Positions 25,349 through 34,243 of a stretch of DNA of 64,000 nt are shown here, in pieces. The notes beneath the pieces are model-generated. The model made no database searches, had not been told where the DNA came from, and was given only the letters and a program-made list of their open reading frames with translations. Numbering within the stretch: position 1 is the stretch's first letter; each line of letters opens with the position of its first letter. Location of the stretch: contig OY970075.1 in assembly GCA_963705385.1 (NCBI GenBank), positions 744,001 through 808,000 of the forward strand, given 5' to 3'. Source of the DNA: MFD02979-c5 sp963705385. GTDB taxonomy: Bacteria > Bacteroidota > Bacteroidia > Cytophagales > Amoebophilaceae. The position numbers and the translations under genes were made by a program.

Positions 25349-27280
25349 ATGTGCGAAAGAATTAATATCACTTTGTCTGACAGATCTGTCAGACATTTTC
25401 CTAAGGGTATAACAAGCTTAGAGGTTGCACAGGATATGAGCACAGGGCTAGCCAGGCAAGTACTAGCTGCGCTGGTCAATGGCCAGGTGTGGGACGCTAG
25501 CAGGGCCATTTTAGAAGATGCTACACTACAACTGTTGACCTGGAACGACGAAGCAGGGAAAAAGGTATTTTGGCATTCTTCGGCCCACTTGATGGCAGAG
25601 GCATTAGAAGCATTATATCCAGACCTTAAGCTGGCTATTGGACCTCCCATAGAGAACGGATTCTACTATGACATAGACTTTGGAGCACAGCTCTTTGATG
25701 CTACCCAGCTCGAAAAGATAGAGGCAAAGATGCTTTCCTTAGCACAACAAAAGAACACCTATAAGCGAATTGAAATAAGTAAAGAAGAGGCTGTCAAGTA
25801 TTTTCAGAAAAAGGAAGCTTCCTATAAGCTAGAACTTCTAGAAGAACTAGAGGATGGACAAATTACTTTTTATCAACAAGGCAACTTTGTAGACCTCTGT
25901 AAAGGCCCTCACCTTCCCCACACTGGGTTGATCAAGGCAGTGAAGTTACTCAACGTAGCAGGTGCTTACTGGCGGGGCAATGTAAAGAACAAACAGCTGA
26001 CGCGCCTCTATGCCATTAGCTTTCCTCAGCACAGGGAGCTTCAGGCCTACCTAACATTGCTGGAAGAAGCCAACAAAAGGAACCACCAAAAACTAGGCAA
26101 AGAGCTAGGGCTCTTCAGCTTTTCAGAAAAAGTAGGCATCGGCCTACCACTCTGGTTGCCCAAGGGCGCTATGCTGCGTGAGCGGCTAGAACAGTTTTTG
26201 CGCAAAGCCCAACGCAAAGCAGGATACCAGCCTGTGATTACCCCCCACATTGGTCAAAAAGCGCTTTATATCATTTCTGGGCATTATGAGAAGTACGGGC
26301 AAGACTCTTTCCAGCCTATTCATACGCCTAACAAAGGCGAGGAGTTTTTTTTAAAACCGATGAATTGTCCGCACCACTGCGAAATTTATAAAAGTGAGCC
26401 TCGATCGTATAAAGACCTACCCCTACGCCTGGCAGAGTTTGGTACGGTGTACCGCTACGAGCAGCATGGAGAGCTACATGGTCTGGCACGCACCCGGTGC
26501 TTTACCCAAGATGATGCCCACATTTTCTGTACTCCTGATCAGGTAAAGTCAGAATTTGAAAAGGTAATAGACTTGGTGCTGTACATTTTTGAGACACTTG
26601 GCTTTCAAGACTACACAGTCCAGATATCGCTTAGAGATCCTGCGCATTCAGCAAAATACATGGGTAAGGAAGGGTATTGGGAAAAGGCTGAGCAGGCCAT
26701 TCAGGAAGTAGTGGCTGCCAAGGGGCTACAAGCAACACAGGCATTGGGTGAAGCGGCTTTTTACGGTCCTAAGCTAGACTTTATGGTACGCGATGCATTG
26801 GGCAGAAGCTGGCAGTTAGGTACTGTGCAGCTAGACTATCAGTTGCCTGAGCGGTTTCAGTTAGAATACACAGGATCAGACAACAAAAAACACCAGCCTG
26901 TGATGATCCACAGAGCACCTTTTGGCTCTTTGGAGCGTTTTATTGCCATTCTCATTGAACACACTGCCGGAAAGTTCCCTCTCTGGTTAGCACCCGACCA
27001 GGTAGCCGTGTTACCGATCTCTGAGAAGTACGCTGCCTATGCCGATAAAATTTATCAGACACTAGCAGCTGAAGACATCTATGGATTTGTAGATCATCGA
27101 GATGAGAAAATAGGCAAAAAGATCAGAGATGCTGAACTACGCAAAATTCCTTATATGCTGGTCATAGGAGAAAAAGAAATGCTGGAAAATAAAGTGGCAG
27201 TGCGACAACAGAGTGTAGGCGATCAAGGAAGTCAGGACTTAGAAGCATTTGTAAAAATGCTGCACGCTGCGCTTGCTTAA
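25349..27280 (+). CDS. thrS: Threonyl-tRNA synthetase
   Basis: A 643-residue class II synthetase charging tRNA-Thr. It has the N-terminal TGS domain (to about residue 60), the editing domain with HSSAHLMAEALE (HxxxH) and the later FVDLCKGPHLPHTG, and the catalytic core with PMNCPHHCEIYK, the motif 2 region FGTVYRYEQHGELHGLARTR and motif 3 around IHRAPFGSLERF. The C-terminal anticodon-binding domain starts near LAPDQVAVLP. It opens the thrS-infC-rpmI-rplT group, a common bacterial order. No leader or T-box structure was recognised upstream; an IS remnant ends about 70 bases before the start. Confidence 0.97.
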   Translation: MCERINITLSDRSVRHFPKGITSLEVAQDMSTGLARQVLAALVNGQVWDASRAILEDATLQLLTWNDEAGKKVFWHSSAHLMAEALEALYPDLKLAIGPPIENGFYYDIDFGAQLFDATQLEKIEAKMLSLAQQKNTYKRIEISKEEAVKYFQKKEASYKLELLEELEDGQITFYQQGNFVDLCKGPHLPHTGLIKAVKLLNVAGAYWRGNVKNKQLTRLYAISFPQHRELQAYLTLLEEANKRNHQKLGKELGLFSFSEKVGIGLPLWLPKGAMLRERLEQFLRKAQRKAGYQPVITPHIGQKALYIISGHYEKYGQDSFQPIHTPNKGEEFFLKPMNCPHHCEIYKSEPRSYKDLPLRLAEFGTVYRYEQHGELHGLARTRCFTQDDAHIFCTPDQVKSEFEKVIDLVLYIFETLGFQDYTVQISLRDPAHSAKYMGKEGYWEKAEQAIQEVVAAKGLQATQALGEAAFYGPKLDFMVRDALGRSWQLGTVQLDYQLPERFQLEYTGSDNKKHQPVMIHRAPFGSLERFIAILIEHTAGKFPLWLAPDQVAVLPISEKYAAYADKIYQTLAAEDIYGFVDHRDEKIGKKIRDAELRKIPYMLVIGEKEMLENKVAVRQQSVGDQGSQDLEAFVKMLHAALA

Positions 27281-27392
27281 ATAATGGGCTGCTTCAGGCA
27301 TAAAGATGATAAAAACAACACTTATTTTGTTTTTAAGAACTTATCCCGATATTTGTTCCTCTCTTTAAGCAAACTTTAAAGCTACACCGAGT

Positions 27393-27947
27393 ATTCGTAA
27401 CCAGAAAAAATCGACATTTACTAGAAGTAGGTTTGAAGAGCCTTACAAAGTTAATGAGAAAATTACTACTCCTGAAGTGCGGGTTGTAGGTGACAATGTA
27501 GTAGTAGGCGTTTATACACGCGAAGAGGCTCTGAAAATCGCAGAAGGCCAAAACTTAGATTTGGTGGAGATCTCCCCCAAGGCTGATCCTCCTGTGTGTA
27601 AGGTGGTTGACTATGCTAAATTCAAGTATGAGCAAAAAAAGAAGCAAAAAGAAATCAAAGCCAAGGCACAAAAATCAGTACTCAAAGAGATTCGTTTTGG
27701 CCCTAACACAGATGAACACGACTTTAGCTTTAAATTAAGGCATGCCATCAAATTTCTTACTGAAGGAGCTAAAGTCAAAGTCTATGTACATTTTGCAGGC
27801 AGAACAATAGCTTTTAAAGAAAGAGGAGAACTGCTCTTGTTACGGTTTGTCAAGGAATTAGCAGACTATGGCAAGCTAGATCAACTTCCTAAAATGGAAG
27901 GACGGAGGATGATCCTGAACATATCGCCTAAGATTATTAACAAGTAG
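27393..27947 (+). CDS. infC: Translation initiation factor IF-3, probable AUU start
   Basis: The encoded protein has both IF-3 domains: the N-terminal EEPYKVNEKITTPEVRVV, then NLDLVEISPKADPPVCKVVDY with the linker KFKYEQKKKQKEIK, and the C-terminal KEIRFGPNTDEHDFSFKLRHA. The frame opens after a TAA at 27366-27368 and contains no ATG before the conserved N-terminal block. The ATT at 27393 gives an N-terminus (Ile/Met-RNQKKS) of normal length, and AUU is the classic autoregulated infC start. The next GTG, at 27477, would remove conserved sequence. About 184 residues with this start. Confidence 0.9.
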   Translation: MRNQKKSTFTRSRFEEPYKVNEKITTPEVRVVGDNVVVGVYTREEALKIAEGQNLDLVEISPKADPPVCKVVDYAKFKYEQKKKQKEIKAKAQKSVLKEIRFGPNTDEHDFSFKLRHAIKFLTEGAKVKVYVHFAGRTIAFKERGELLLLRFVKELADYGKLDQLPKMEGRRMILNISPKIINK

Positions 27948-27985
27948 TACAGCCATATAAGCCTGTATAATTAATGACTAAAAAG

Positions 27986-28180
27986 ATGCCCAAAGTAAAA
28001 ACACACTCAGGAGCTAAAAAAAGGTTTAGCCTGACAGGAACAGGAAAAATCAAGCGAAGGCACGCATTTAAAAACCATGAGCTAGACAAGAAGCAGACCA
28101 AACAAAAAAGGAAGCTGACTCATGCAACGCTTGTCCACAAAGCAGATGTACCCAGAGTAAATAAAATGCTGAATATTTAA
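27986..28180 (+). CDS. rpmI: 50S ribosomal protein L35
   Basis: A 64-residue L35, with PKVKTHSGAKKRFSLTGTGK and the basic middle RRHAFKNHELDKKQTKQKR. I chose the ATG at 27986 because L35 normally begins MPKxKTHSG; an upstream ATG at 27974 would add four residues (MTKK). Located 38 bases behind infC and before rplT, as in most bacteria. Confidence 0.96.
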   Translation: MPKVKTHSGAKKRFSLTGTGKIKRRHAFKNHELDKKQTKQKRKLTHATLVHKADVPRVNKMLNI

Positions 28181-28229
28181 TTGTAAATTATGAGCTGCCA
28201 GTTATGGACAGCTCTACAAGCAAACAAAA

Positions 28230-28577
28230 ATGCCAAGATCTGTTAACACAGTTGCTTCCAAAGCAAAAAGAAAGCGCATTCTCAAGCTAGCTAAAGGCTA
28301 TTGGGGTAGCAGAAAGAATGTATGGACTGTTGCCAAAAATGCTGTAGAACGTGGGCTGCAATATGCCTACAGAGACCGTAGAGTCAAAAAAAGGGAGTTT
28401 AGGAAGCTTTGGATCCAGCGTATCAATGCAGGTACTAGAGCCTTAGGCATGTCTTACTCAGAATTTATAGACAAGTTGCAGGCCAGCGGTGTAGCATTGA
28501 ACAGAAAAGTACTAGCTGACCTAGCCATGAACCATCCTGAGGCTTTTGAAGCAGTAGTAAAAAAAGTGTTGAACTAG
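28230..28577 (+). CDS. rplT: 50S ribosomal protein L20
   Basis: A 115-residue L20 that binds 23S rRNA early in large-subunit assembly. Typical segments: MPRSVNTVASKAKRKRILKL, KGYWGSRKNVWTVAKNAV, YAYRDRRVKKREFRKLWIQR and LNRKVLADLAMNHPEAF. Last gene of the infC-rpmI-rplT group. In some bacteria L20 represses this operon by binding its mRNA; no such structure was tested here. Confidence 0.97.
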   Translation: MPRSVNTVASKAKRKRILKLAKGYWGSRKNVWTVAKNAVERGLQYAYRDRRVKKREFRKLWIQRINAGTRALGMSYSEFIDKLQASGVALNRKVLADLAMNHPEAFEAVVKKVLN

Positions 28578-28978
28578 CAAAGCAGTGAGTCCCTAACCTG
28601 GGGATGCTGAATTCCTTCTAATCAGCCCTTATGGTATCCTGCCGTACCTCTTCTGTCTTTTATCTGCAAATCATGTGCCCGCTCTACTATCAGAATAGAT
28701 GCTGGAGGAATAATAAAATACTTGGTATTTCTGTAGTAGATTTTAAAAGCATTTTTTGTACAAACAATGCCTAGCTGTCCTGGTGTGTAAATAGCAGGGC
28801 TAGGATAGCTAGGACGTGCTTTGATAAGTCAACACTGCTGAAATCTCTCTCTTCTTGCGTGCTTGTAGCAGTAGCATCTACCGCTAGCTTCTTTAATTTT
28901 TTTACGGGTTTTAGTAAAGAGAGGCTACAAGTGTAGAAAATGAGGGAAGCAAACAGGATCGACTCTAAAAGTGGACCA
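28578..28978. other. Intergenic region upstream of the MBL hydrolase
   Basis: 401 bases. A minus-strand frame at 28771-28989 encodes 72 residues with a hydrophobic start (LLESILFASLIFYTCSLSLL), but it overlaps the start of the next gene and has no recognised relative. Otherwise nothing is seen. Confidence 0.4.
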
Positions 28979-29629
28979 ATGCTATACATTCAGACTTTTG
29001 TATTCAACTCCTTCTCGGAAAATACTTACGTCATTTATGACCAGAGCCAGACATGTGCCATTATTGATCCAGGATGCTATGCACCTGAGGAGCAGAAAGC
29101 CCTTAGTGACTTTATACAGCAGCACAACCTCAAGGTCACCCATCTGATCAATACTCATGGCCACATTGACCATGTACTGGGTAACCAGTATGTAAAAGAT
29201 ACCTATGGGGTAGAGCTTGCATTGCATGAGCAAGAGATCCCTACGCTACAAGCAGCTACCACTTATGCTCCTGTCTATTCTATCATGGACTATGTACCTG
29301 TTGAAATAGACACTTGGCTTAGAGAAGGCGATATCATACAGGTAGGTGCCACTACGCTCCAGGTGCTTCACGTGCCTGGTCACTCACCAGGCCATATTGC
29401 CCTTTACAGTGCGCAAGATAGGCTTTGCCTTGCAGGCGATGTTTTATTCCAAGGCAGCATCGGTAGAACAGACCTCCCATGTGGCGATCACCCTACCCTT
29501 TTACAAAGCATTTATCAAAAGCTATTTCCACTAGGAGACGATGTAGTCATCTATCCAGGACATGGCCCTACTACCACTCTAGGAGAAGAGAAAAGAAACA
29601 ATCCTTATCTTATAAAAAAGAAAGTATAA
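28979..29629 (+). CDS. Metallo-beta-lactamase-fold hydrolase (glyoxalase II-like)
   Basis: A 216-residue MBL-fold protein. The metal motif is THGHIDHVLG (HxHxDH), with further ligands in VPGHSPGHIALY and LAGDVLFQGSIGRTDLP, and the last His in IYPGHGPTTTLGEEKRNNP. This ending is typical of the YcbL/glyoxalase II-like group, which hydrolyses thioesters such as S-lactoylglutathione or has unknown substrates. I chose the ATG at 28979 because relatives begin right before the FVFNSFSENTYV strand; the longer frame starting at 28940 would add 13 residues. Confidence 0.9.
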   Translation: MLYIQTFVFNSFSENTYVIYDQSQTCAIIDPGCYAPEEQKALSDFIQQHNLKVTHLINTHGHIDHVLGNQYVKDTYGVELALHEQEIPTLQAATTYAPVYSIMDYVPVEIDTWLREGDIIQVGATTLQVLHVPGHSPGHIALYSAQDRLCLAGDVLFQGSIGRTDLPCGDHPTLLQSIYQKLFPLGDDVVIYPGHGPTTTLGEEKRNNPYLIKKKV

Positions 29630-29938
29630 AGTCTTGAGCACTTTTTTGGCTCTGCAAAGCCTGTAGAGGCATAAGGCCGTTGGTCTTCAAGCATCAGCTT
29701 TAGCTGGTGCTGTAGCTTAGATGTCTATTGAGCAATATGCAAGAGAATGGTCATAGCAAAGCACCTGATAGCTATGGCAGCCTTGAGTCTAATGAAAAGC
29801 CAAAGCAAATGTCGGTCAGTTCTCCCCAAAGTGCTTGAGGAATAAGCACTTGCTGTAGGATACGGAGGATATTCCTCTTAATAGCGTCGTGTAAGGTACC
29901 TTACAAGCTTTGGCTGCCTAAGCTACTACCCCATTATG
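29630..29938. other. Intergenic region, no gene seen
   Basis: 309 bases between the MBL gene and the thioesterase pseudogene, whose 3' ends face each other. No coding frame or RNA gene recognised. Confidence 0.45.
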
Positions 29939-30388
29939 TCACAAGCGAGCTGGTAAAGCTGTATGCGTCACTTTATCAAGGACCACCACAGTAAGGCGGC
30001 TAATACAGATGAGTTGATCTTTTGCATTGGTAATATGTATCTGCCATACATGTGTTGACCTGCCTATGTGGAGCGGCTTGGCTACAGCATAGACATAACC
30101 CTTGGTGACGCTGCGAATATGGTTGGCATTGATATCCAGGCCTACACAGTAATACTTTTCTCTGTCTACAACAAGGTTAGCAGCAAGGCTACCCAAAGTC
30201 TCTGCCAACGCTACTGAGGCTCCTCCATTCAGCAGACCCTAAGGCTGCCGCGTTCTGTGATCTACAGGCATTTTGGCCTCTAGATAATCTGGTCCTAGGG
30301 TGGTATATTGGATACCTAAAAATCCAGCCATGTTGCCTTCGCTGCTGGCATTAAGCATGACTAAGGTAATGTCAGATGGAAAGATCAT
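29939..30388 (-). pseudogene. Hotdog-fold thioesterase with one nonsense codon
   Basis: The frame from the ATG at 30388 to the stop at 29939 would encode a 149-residue PaaI/MenI-type thioesterase: AGFLGIQYTTLGPDYLEAKMPV, VDHRTRQP, then GLLNGGASVALAETLGSLAA (the active-site helix), and GLDINANHIRSVTKGYVYA. Codon 50 (30241-30239) is TAG exactly where relatives have an aromatic or hydrophobic residue in QPxGLLHGG. All other motifs are intact, so the damage looks recent. In living relatives the enzyme cleaves aryl-CoA or dihydroxynaphthoyl-CoA thioesters. Confidence 0.8.
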
Positions 30389-30633
30389 CTTTGATATTGT
30401 TTTGTTGCTTCACTCCCCAAATTTAGCAGCTTTTTGAAAGCTTAAGTAGCACCCCTAAGACCTTTTTGCTCCAGCGCGTAATACAGCTCTACACCGTCCC
30501 TCTACTTCACCCTACTGCAGGCGTAAGAAGCTAGATGCTTGAGACCGCGTATGTTGAGAAATCCTTTACTAGGTCCTCAAAAATTCTTGAATCATGCTTT
30601 TTGCATAGTCTTCTAGCAAAAAACCAGCATTTG
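30389..30633. other. Intergenic region, no gene seen
   Basis: 245 bases between the thioesterase pseudogene start and the stop of the translocase gene, which ends the seven-gene operon. A transcription terminator would be expected here; I could not identify a convincing hairpin plus T-run. Confidence 0.35.
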
Positions 30634-32091
30634 CTAGCTTGGCTCATCTCGCCTTTTGTTAACGTTGTTTAACAGCATATTCTGATAAGAGTTATTGAGT
30701 CGCCTAGCAGCGTAAATCCAGCAGCTGTTGAGTAGCACCAGTAAAAATGATAAGTAGAAAGCTGCTACTTTATCAAAGTTACGCTCCCAATAAAAAGTGA
30801 AGAAAGTAATAGGAAAGATATTTCCTATTACTTTTCCCATGCTGTTTGCTAAGGTATCAGCTGACAATTTCCCATAAAACTTCAAGCCATCCTCAACTGG
30901 GATGTAAGCCATCTCCTTGGTAGAATCAAAAAATGCATACTTCATGCTTTTGGCAAGGACATACATGCCAGAACTAAGGTATAACGTAGTCAAAGGTAAA
31001 TAGGGAGTGCAAGCACTAGTAAAATTCAACCAGGCTAAGGAGAACAACAACATAGTGCAAGGAAGTAATTGTAGTACAAAATGCCATCCAAACTTTTTCA
31101 ATAAGGTTGTGGCTATTAAGGCAAAAAACAAGGTGCTTGCGCCAGTCACTAGCAAAGTTTGTGCTTGGTAATTTCCAATAAGGCTAGTGGTAGCATAGTG
31201 TACCGCCAGGGTATGAAACCACAAGGTTTCTATAATGCAGATGGTGGTATAGTAAAGCAGCGTGCAAAAAAATATATTAGCAATGTGTTTATTATTCCAG
31301 AGTAGCTTTACTGTTTCCTTGAACAAAAGCTTTTTTTTAGGAAGCAAAGAAGCCTGACAAGCCTCACGAGGTGTATCATATTTTGATACAATGTAATTGT
31401 AAAGTAAAACCACTACAATCATTATCAGTAAAGCTGTACTGCCTACACACTGCACGAAATCAAAGCCTAGAGCATGGATGTACTGCTTGATAGAGATAGA
31501 ACTTAGATAGTATAGCAGGATGCCTGTAAATAAAATATTTGACTGGCCAACTATATTGTATAGAGGATAGATTTTAGTTGCATCTTGTGTGCTTACTAGC
31601 CTGTTAGAAAGCTCCCAAAAGCAGTTTACATATATCAGCAAAGGCCATAAATCTGAGAATAGGTATAAAAACGTGATGGGCCAAAGGTCAATTACCACAA
31701 TTAACTTTGTAAGGATGGGAGCTACCTGCAAAAGGTTATATTTCAGCCATGCTGGTAAATGTAGTGCTTCTGTGTAGGGGTGTAAGATGTAGGTAAAAAC
31801 TAGCATGAAAGCTATGTAAAACCACAGCACTAAGTTGAAGACACGCTGCTGCGTGTACCTCTTCTTAAGCTTTGTAAGCACATAGATGATCAACAAAGAG
31901 AGTGGTAATTCGAGCAGTACTCTTATATAGCTTAATGACTCAACACCTACGTGAGCTATCAGCAAACTTTCCTTAAGTACCCTGAGTAAGTTGACCAAAA
32001 AGAGGATAGCAAACATAAAGACCGACATGAGCAGTACAAAGCCTTTGGCTTTATTTTTACTCCTTTGAGATGTTACCTGCTCATTCACCAT
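30634..32091 (-). CDS. ATP/ADP (nucleotide) translocase, Tlc/NTT family
   Basis: A 485-residue protein with 11-12 predicted membrane helices. Family signatures include FVNLLRVLKESLL-like sequence in helix 1, FWELSNRLVS followed by YPLYNIVGQSN, and KYAFFDSTKEMAYIPVED, with the Lys/Glu/Asp residues used for nucleotide binding. In obligate intracellular bacteria these carriers exchange host ATP for ADP or import other nucleotides. Substrate cannot be told from sequence. It is the last gene of a tight run, only 36 bases behind the aldolase-like gene, and might serve the pathway or simply be co-transcribed. Confidence 0.92.
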   Translation of the reverse strand: MVNEQVTSQRSKNKAKGFVLLMSVFMFAILFLVNLLRVLKESLLIAHVGVESLSYIRVLLELPLSLLIIYVLTKLKKRYTQQRVFNLVLWFYIAFMLVFTYILHPYTEALHLPAWLKYNLLQVAPILTKLIVVIDLWPITFLYLFSDLWPLLIYVNCFWELSNRLVSTQDATKIYPLYNIVGQSNILFTGILLYYLSSISIKQYIHALGFDFVQCVGSTALLIMIVVVLLYNYIVSKYDTPREACQASLLPKKKLLFKETVKLLWNNKHIANIFFCTLLYYTTICIIETLWFHTLAVHYATTSLIGNYQAQTLLVTGASTLFFALIATTLLKKFGWHFVLQLLPCTMLLFSLAWLNFTSACTPYLPLTTLYLSSGMYVLAKSMKYAFFDSTKEMAYIPVEDGLKFYGKLSADTLANSMGKVIGNIFPITFFTFYWERNFDKVAAFYLSFLLVLLNSCWIYAARRLNNSYQNMLLNNVNKRRDEPS

Positions 32092-32127
32092 GTCCTTAAC
32101 CTATAGGATTTAATTTTTACGATTAAT

Positions 32128-33174
32128 CTATGCTACTCCAAGGGTTCCAAATACTTCTAAGGTGCGCTGCACATCATTTGATGAGATATCTAAATGAAGG
32201 ATCATGCGTATTTTAGAGGGTCCAAAGGCAAGCACACGTATAGAATGGGCCAAAAGTTTCTCGGCAAAGGTATGTGCGTTAATAAAAGGATATTGTAAAG
32301 AAAAAATAATGATATTAGTAGTCACCTGTTCGGGATCGAGGTGGATAAAGGGAAGTGCGGCTAAGCCCTGTGCTAACTCCCTTGTAAGTGTATGGATAGC
32401 CTTTAGCCGCTTCATGTTATGGTTAAACCCATAGAGACAGCCTGCTGCTATGATGCCAGCTTGATGCATGCCTCCTCCTTGTTGAAATTTATAGTACCAG
32501 GCTTCTTCTATAAAGTCTTGCGATCCTGCTAAGACGGCACCCATAGGAGCCCCTAATCCCTTTGAAAAATCAACCCAAACGGCATCAAATTTCTGAGCAT
32601 ACCTGGCTGCAGAGATACCGGTTGCTATTACAGCATGCCACAGCCTGGCACCATCCATATGTGTTGAAAGTTTGTGTTGATGTGCTAAATGGCAAAGCTG
32701 CATTAAATGATCTAGGTCCCAGATAGCACCTCCCCCATAGTTGGTAGTTTGCTCTATAGCAACAACTCTATAGGAAGGTAAGTTTCTCCCTTTGGGTTTT
32801 TCCAGGATTTCTTGCAGCTGCGCCATAGAAAATATACCCCTTTCTCCCTCCAATAAATGCAAAGCTCCATTGACCAAGCTATGTACCATTCCTGCTGAAA
32901 GCTGTGCTATATGTGTGCTCTTGTCTGTGATAATAACATCTCCTGCCCGCTTACAAAGCACACGCAGAGCAATGCTATTGCACATGGCTCCTGAGGGTAA
33001 GAACAGGGCAGCCTCCTTGCCCAGTGTGTCTCTAGTTAGTGCTACCAGCTCATTTACTGTAGGGTCTTCGCCTGCTACTTCGTTGCCTACTTTAGCCTGA
33101 GCCATAAATTGCCGCATCTCTTGAGAGGGATTAGTATTGGTATCACTGAAATAATCTATGCTAGGAATACCCAT
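32128..33174 (-). CDS. Threonine aldolase-like PLP enzyme (copy 1)
   Basis: A 348-residue fold-type I PLP enzyme of the beta-eliminating lyase/threonine aldolase family. The cofactor lysine is Lys 205 in FSKGLGAPMG, and the Asp that pairs with the PLP ring nitrogen lies in HMDGARL (172-178). Standard LtaE cleaves L-threonine or allo-threonine to glycine and acetaldehyde; related enzymes make beta-hydroxy amino acids in secondary metabolism. The N-terminus (SIDYFSDTNTNPSQEM) is unlike the usual DLRSDTVT start, which suggests a changed role. Its first 14 bases overlap the end of the next gene upstream in the operon. Confidence 0.85.
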   Translation of the reverse strand: MGIPSIDYFSDTNTNPSQEMRQFMAQAKVGNEVAGEDPTVNELVALTRDTLGKEAALFLPSGAMCNSIALRVLCKRAGDVIITDKSTHIAQLSAGMVHSLVNGALHLLEGERGIFSMAQLQEILEKPKGRNLPSYRVVAIEQTTNYGGGAIWDLDHLMQLCHLAHQHKLSTHMDGARLWHAVIATGISAARYAQKFDAVWVDFSKGLGAPMGAVLAGSQDFIEEAWYYKFQQGGGMHQAGIIAAGCLYGFNHNMKRLKAIHTLTRELAQGLAALPFIHLDPEQVTTNIIIFSLQYPFINAHTFAEKLLAHSIRVLAFGPSKIRMILHLDISSNDVQRTLEVFGTLGVA

Positions 33175-34222
33175 GTTTCAAGGCGCTGATTACTTTTTTA
33201 ATGATAGCCACTGCTTGGCCTATATACTCCTCAGACACCTGCTTACTAACGACCATGCGCACTACATCAGGCAACCACGGGAAGAGCAGTAAACCCTGTT
33301 GAGCACATGCATCACAAAACTGCTTCGATTTTATGCCTAGTGGACTTAAATGCATCTGTACCATGTTGGTTTCAACGCTGGCAAGCTCAATCTTTACCTC
33401 AGGCAGTGTGTGCAACCCCTGTGCTAGCAGACGCGCATGCTCATGGTCCTCTTGCAAACGACTGACTTCATGCGTGATAGCATAATAAGCAGCTTGGGCA
33501 TTGAAGCCTATCTGGTGGTAGCCACTTCCTAGCCATACCCTGTAGCGCCTTGCATGATCAATAAACGCTTGAGAGCCCATTAGCATAGAGCCAAAAGGAG
33601 CACCCAGACCTTTTGAAAAGCAAACAGACAGGCTATCTACTGCTTGGGCATAAGTTGAGAGTGCTATTCCTGTTTTTACGTGCGCATTAAACAAGCGTGC
33701 CCCGTCCAAATGTAGCCTGATATTATGCTGACGTGTAAAAGATCGCAGTCTAGTTATCTCCTCATAGGGGTAGACCTTCCCAGCATAGCCATTGATAGTA
33801 TTTTCGATGGAGAGCAATTTTACTTGGGCAAAGTGGTAGTACCTAGGCTTGGAGTATATGGCGGCTTCAACATCAGCTACTCTAATCACCCCATCTGCTG
33901 TGTGTACTGGGTTAAGTACTACTTGGCAGATTGCCGCATTTGCTGCACTATCAAAAAAGTGGACATGATAGTTATACTCTGTGATGACCTCATCTCCAGG
34001 AGTAGTTTGGACTAAAAAGGCAATCCTGTTGGCAAGCATGCCACTGGTAACAAATAGAGCTGCTTCTGTGCCAAACAACTCTTTGCAATAACTTTCTAAC
34101 CTAACTACTGCCTTGTCTTCATGATACGCATCATCACCTATCTCTGCTTGCATCATAAAACGACGCATATTTTGACATGGCTGCGTTACAGTATCGCTTC
34201 TTAAGTCTATTATATGCTTCAA
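33161..34222 (-). CDS. Threonine aldolase-like PLP enzyme (copy 2)
   Basis: A 353-residue relative of copy 1 that keeps more of the canonical features: IDLRSDTVTQP (5-15), the Tyr/His region NYHVHFFDSAA near 84-94, HLDGARLF (171-178) and Lys 204 in FSKGLGAPFGS. This copy is the better candidate for a real low-specificity L-threonine aldolase, which would also give a glycine-forming step. Starts 21 bases behind the dioxygenase gene. Two adjacent divergent copies suggest either two steps or a heteromer. Confidence 0.88.
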   Translation of the reverse strand: MKHIIDLRSDTVTQPCQNMRRFMMQAEIGDDAYHEDKAVVRLESYCKELFGTEAALFVTSGMLANRIAFLVQTTPGDEVITEYNYHVHFFDSAANAAICQVVLNPVHTADGVIRVADVEAAIYSKPRYYHFAQVKLLSIENTINGYAGKVYPYEEITRLRSFTRQHNIRLHLDGARLFNAHVKTGIALSTYAQAVDSLSVCFSKGLGAPFGSMLMGSQAFIDHARRYRVWLGSGYHQIGFNAQAAYYAITHEVSRLQEDHEHARLLAQGLHTLPEVKIELASVETNMVQMHLSPLGIKSKQFCDACAQQGLLLFPWLPDVVRMVVSKQVSEEYIGQAVAIIKKVISALKHGYS

Positions 34223-34243
34223 GAGATACTTATTTTTGGGTAT

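Noticed and set aside
28771..28989. 72-codon minus-strand frame with a hydrophobic start
   Set aside because: Overlaps the start of the MBL hydrolase on the other strand; no known relative; kept only as a remark on the intergenic region.
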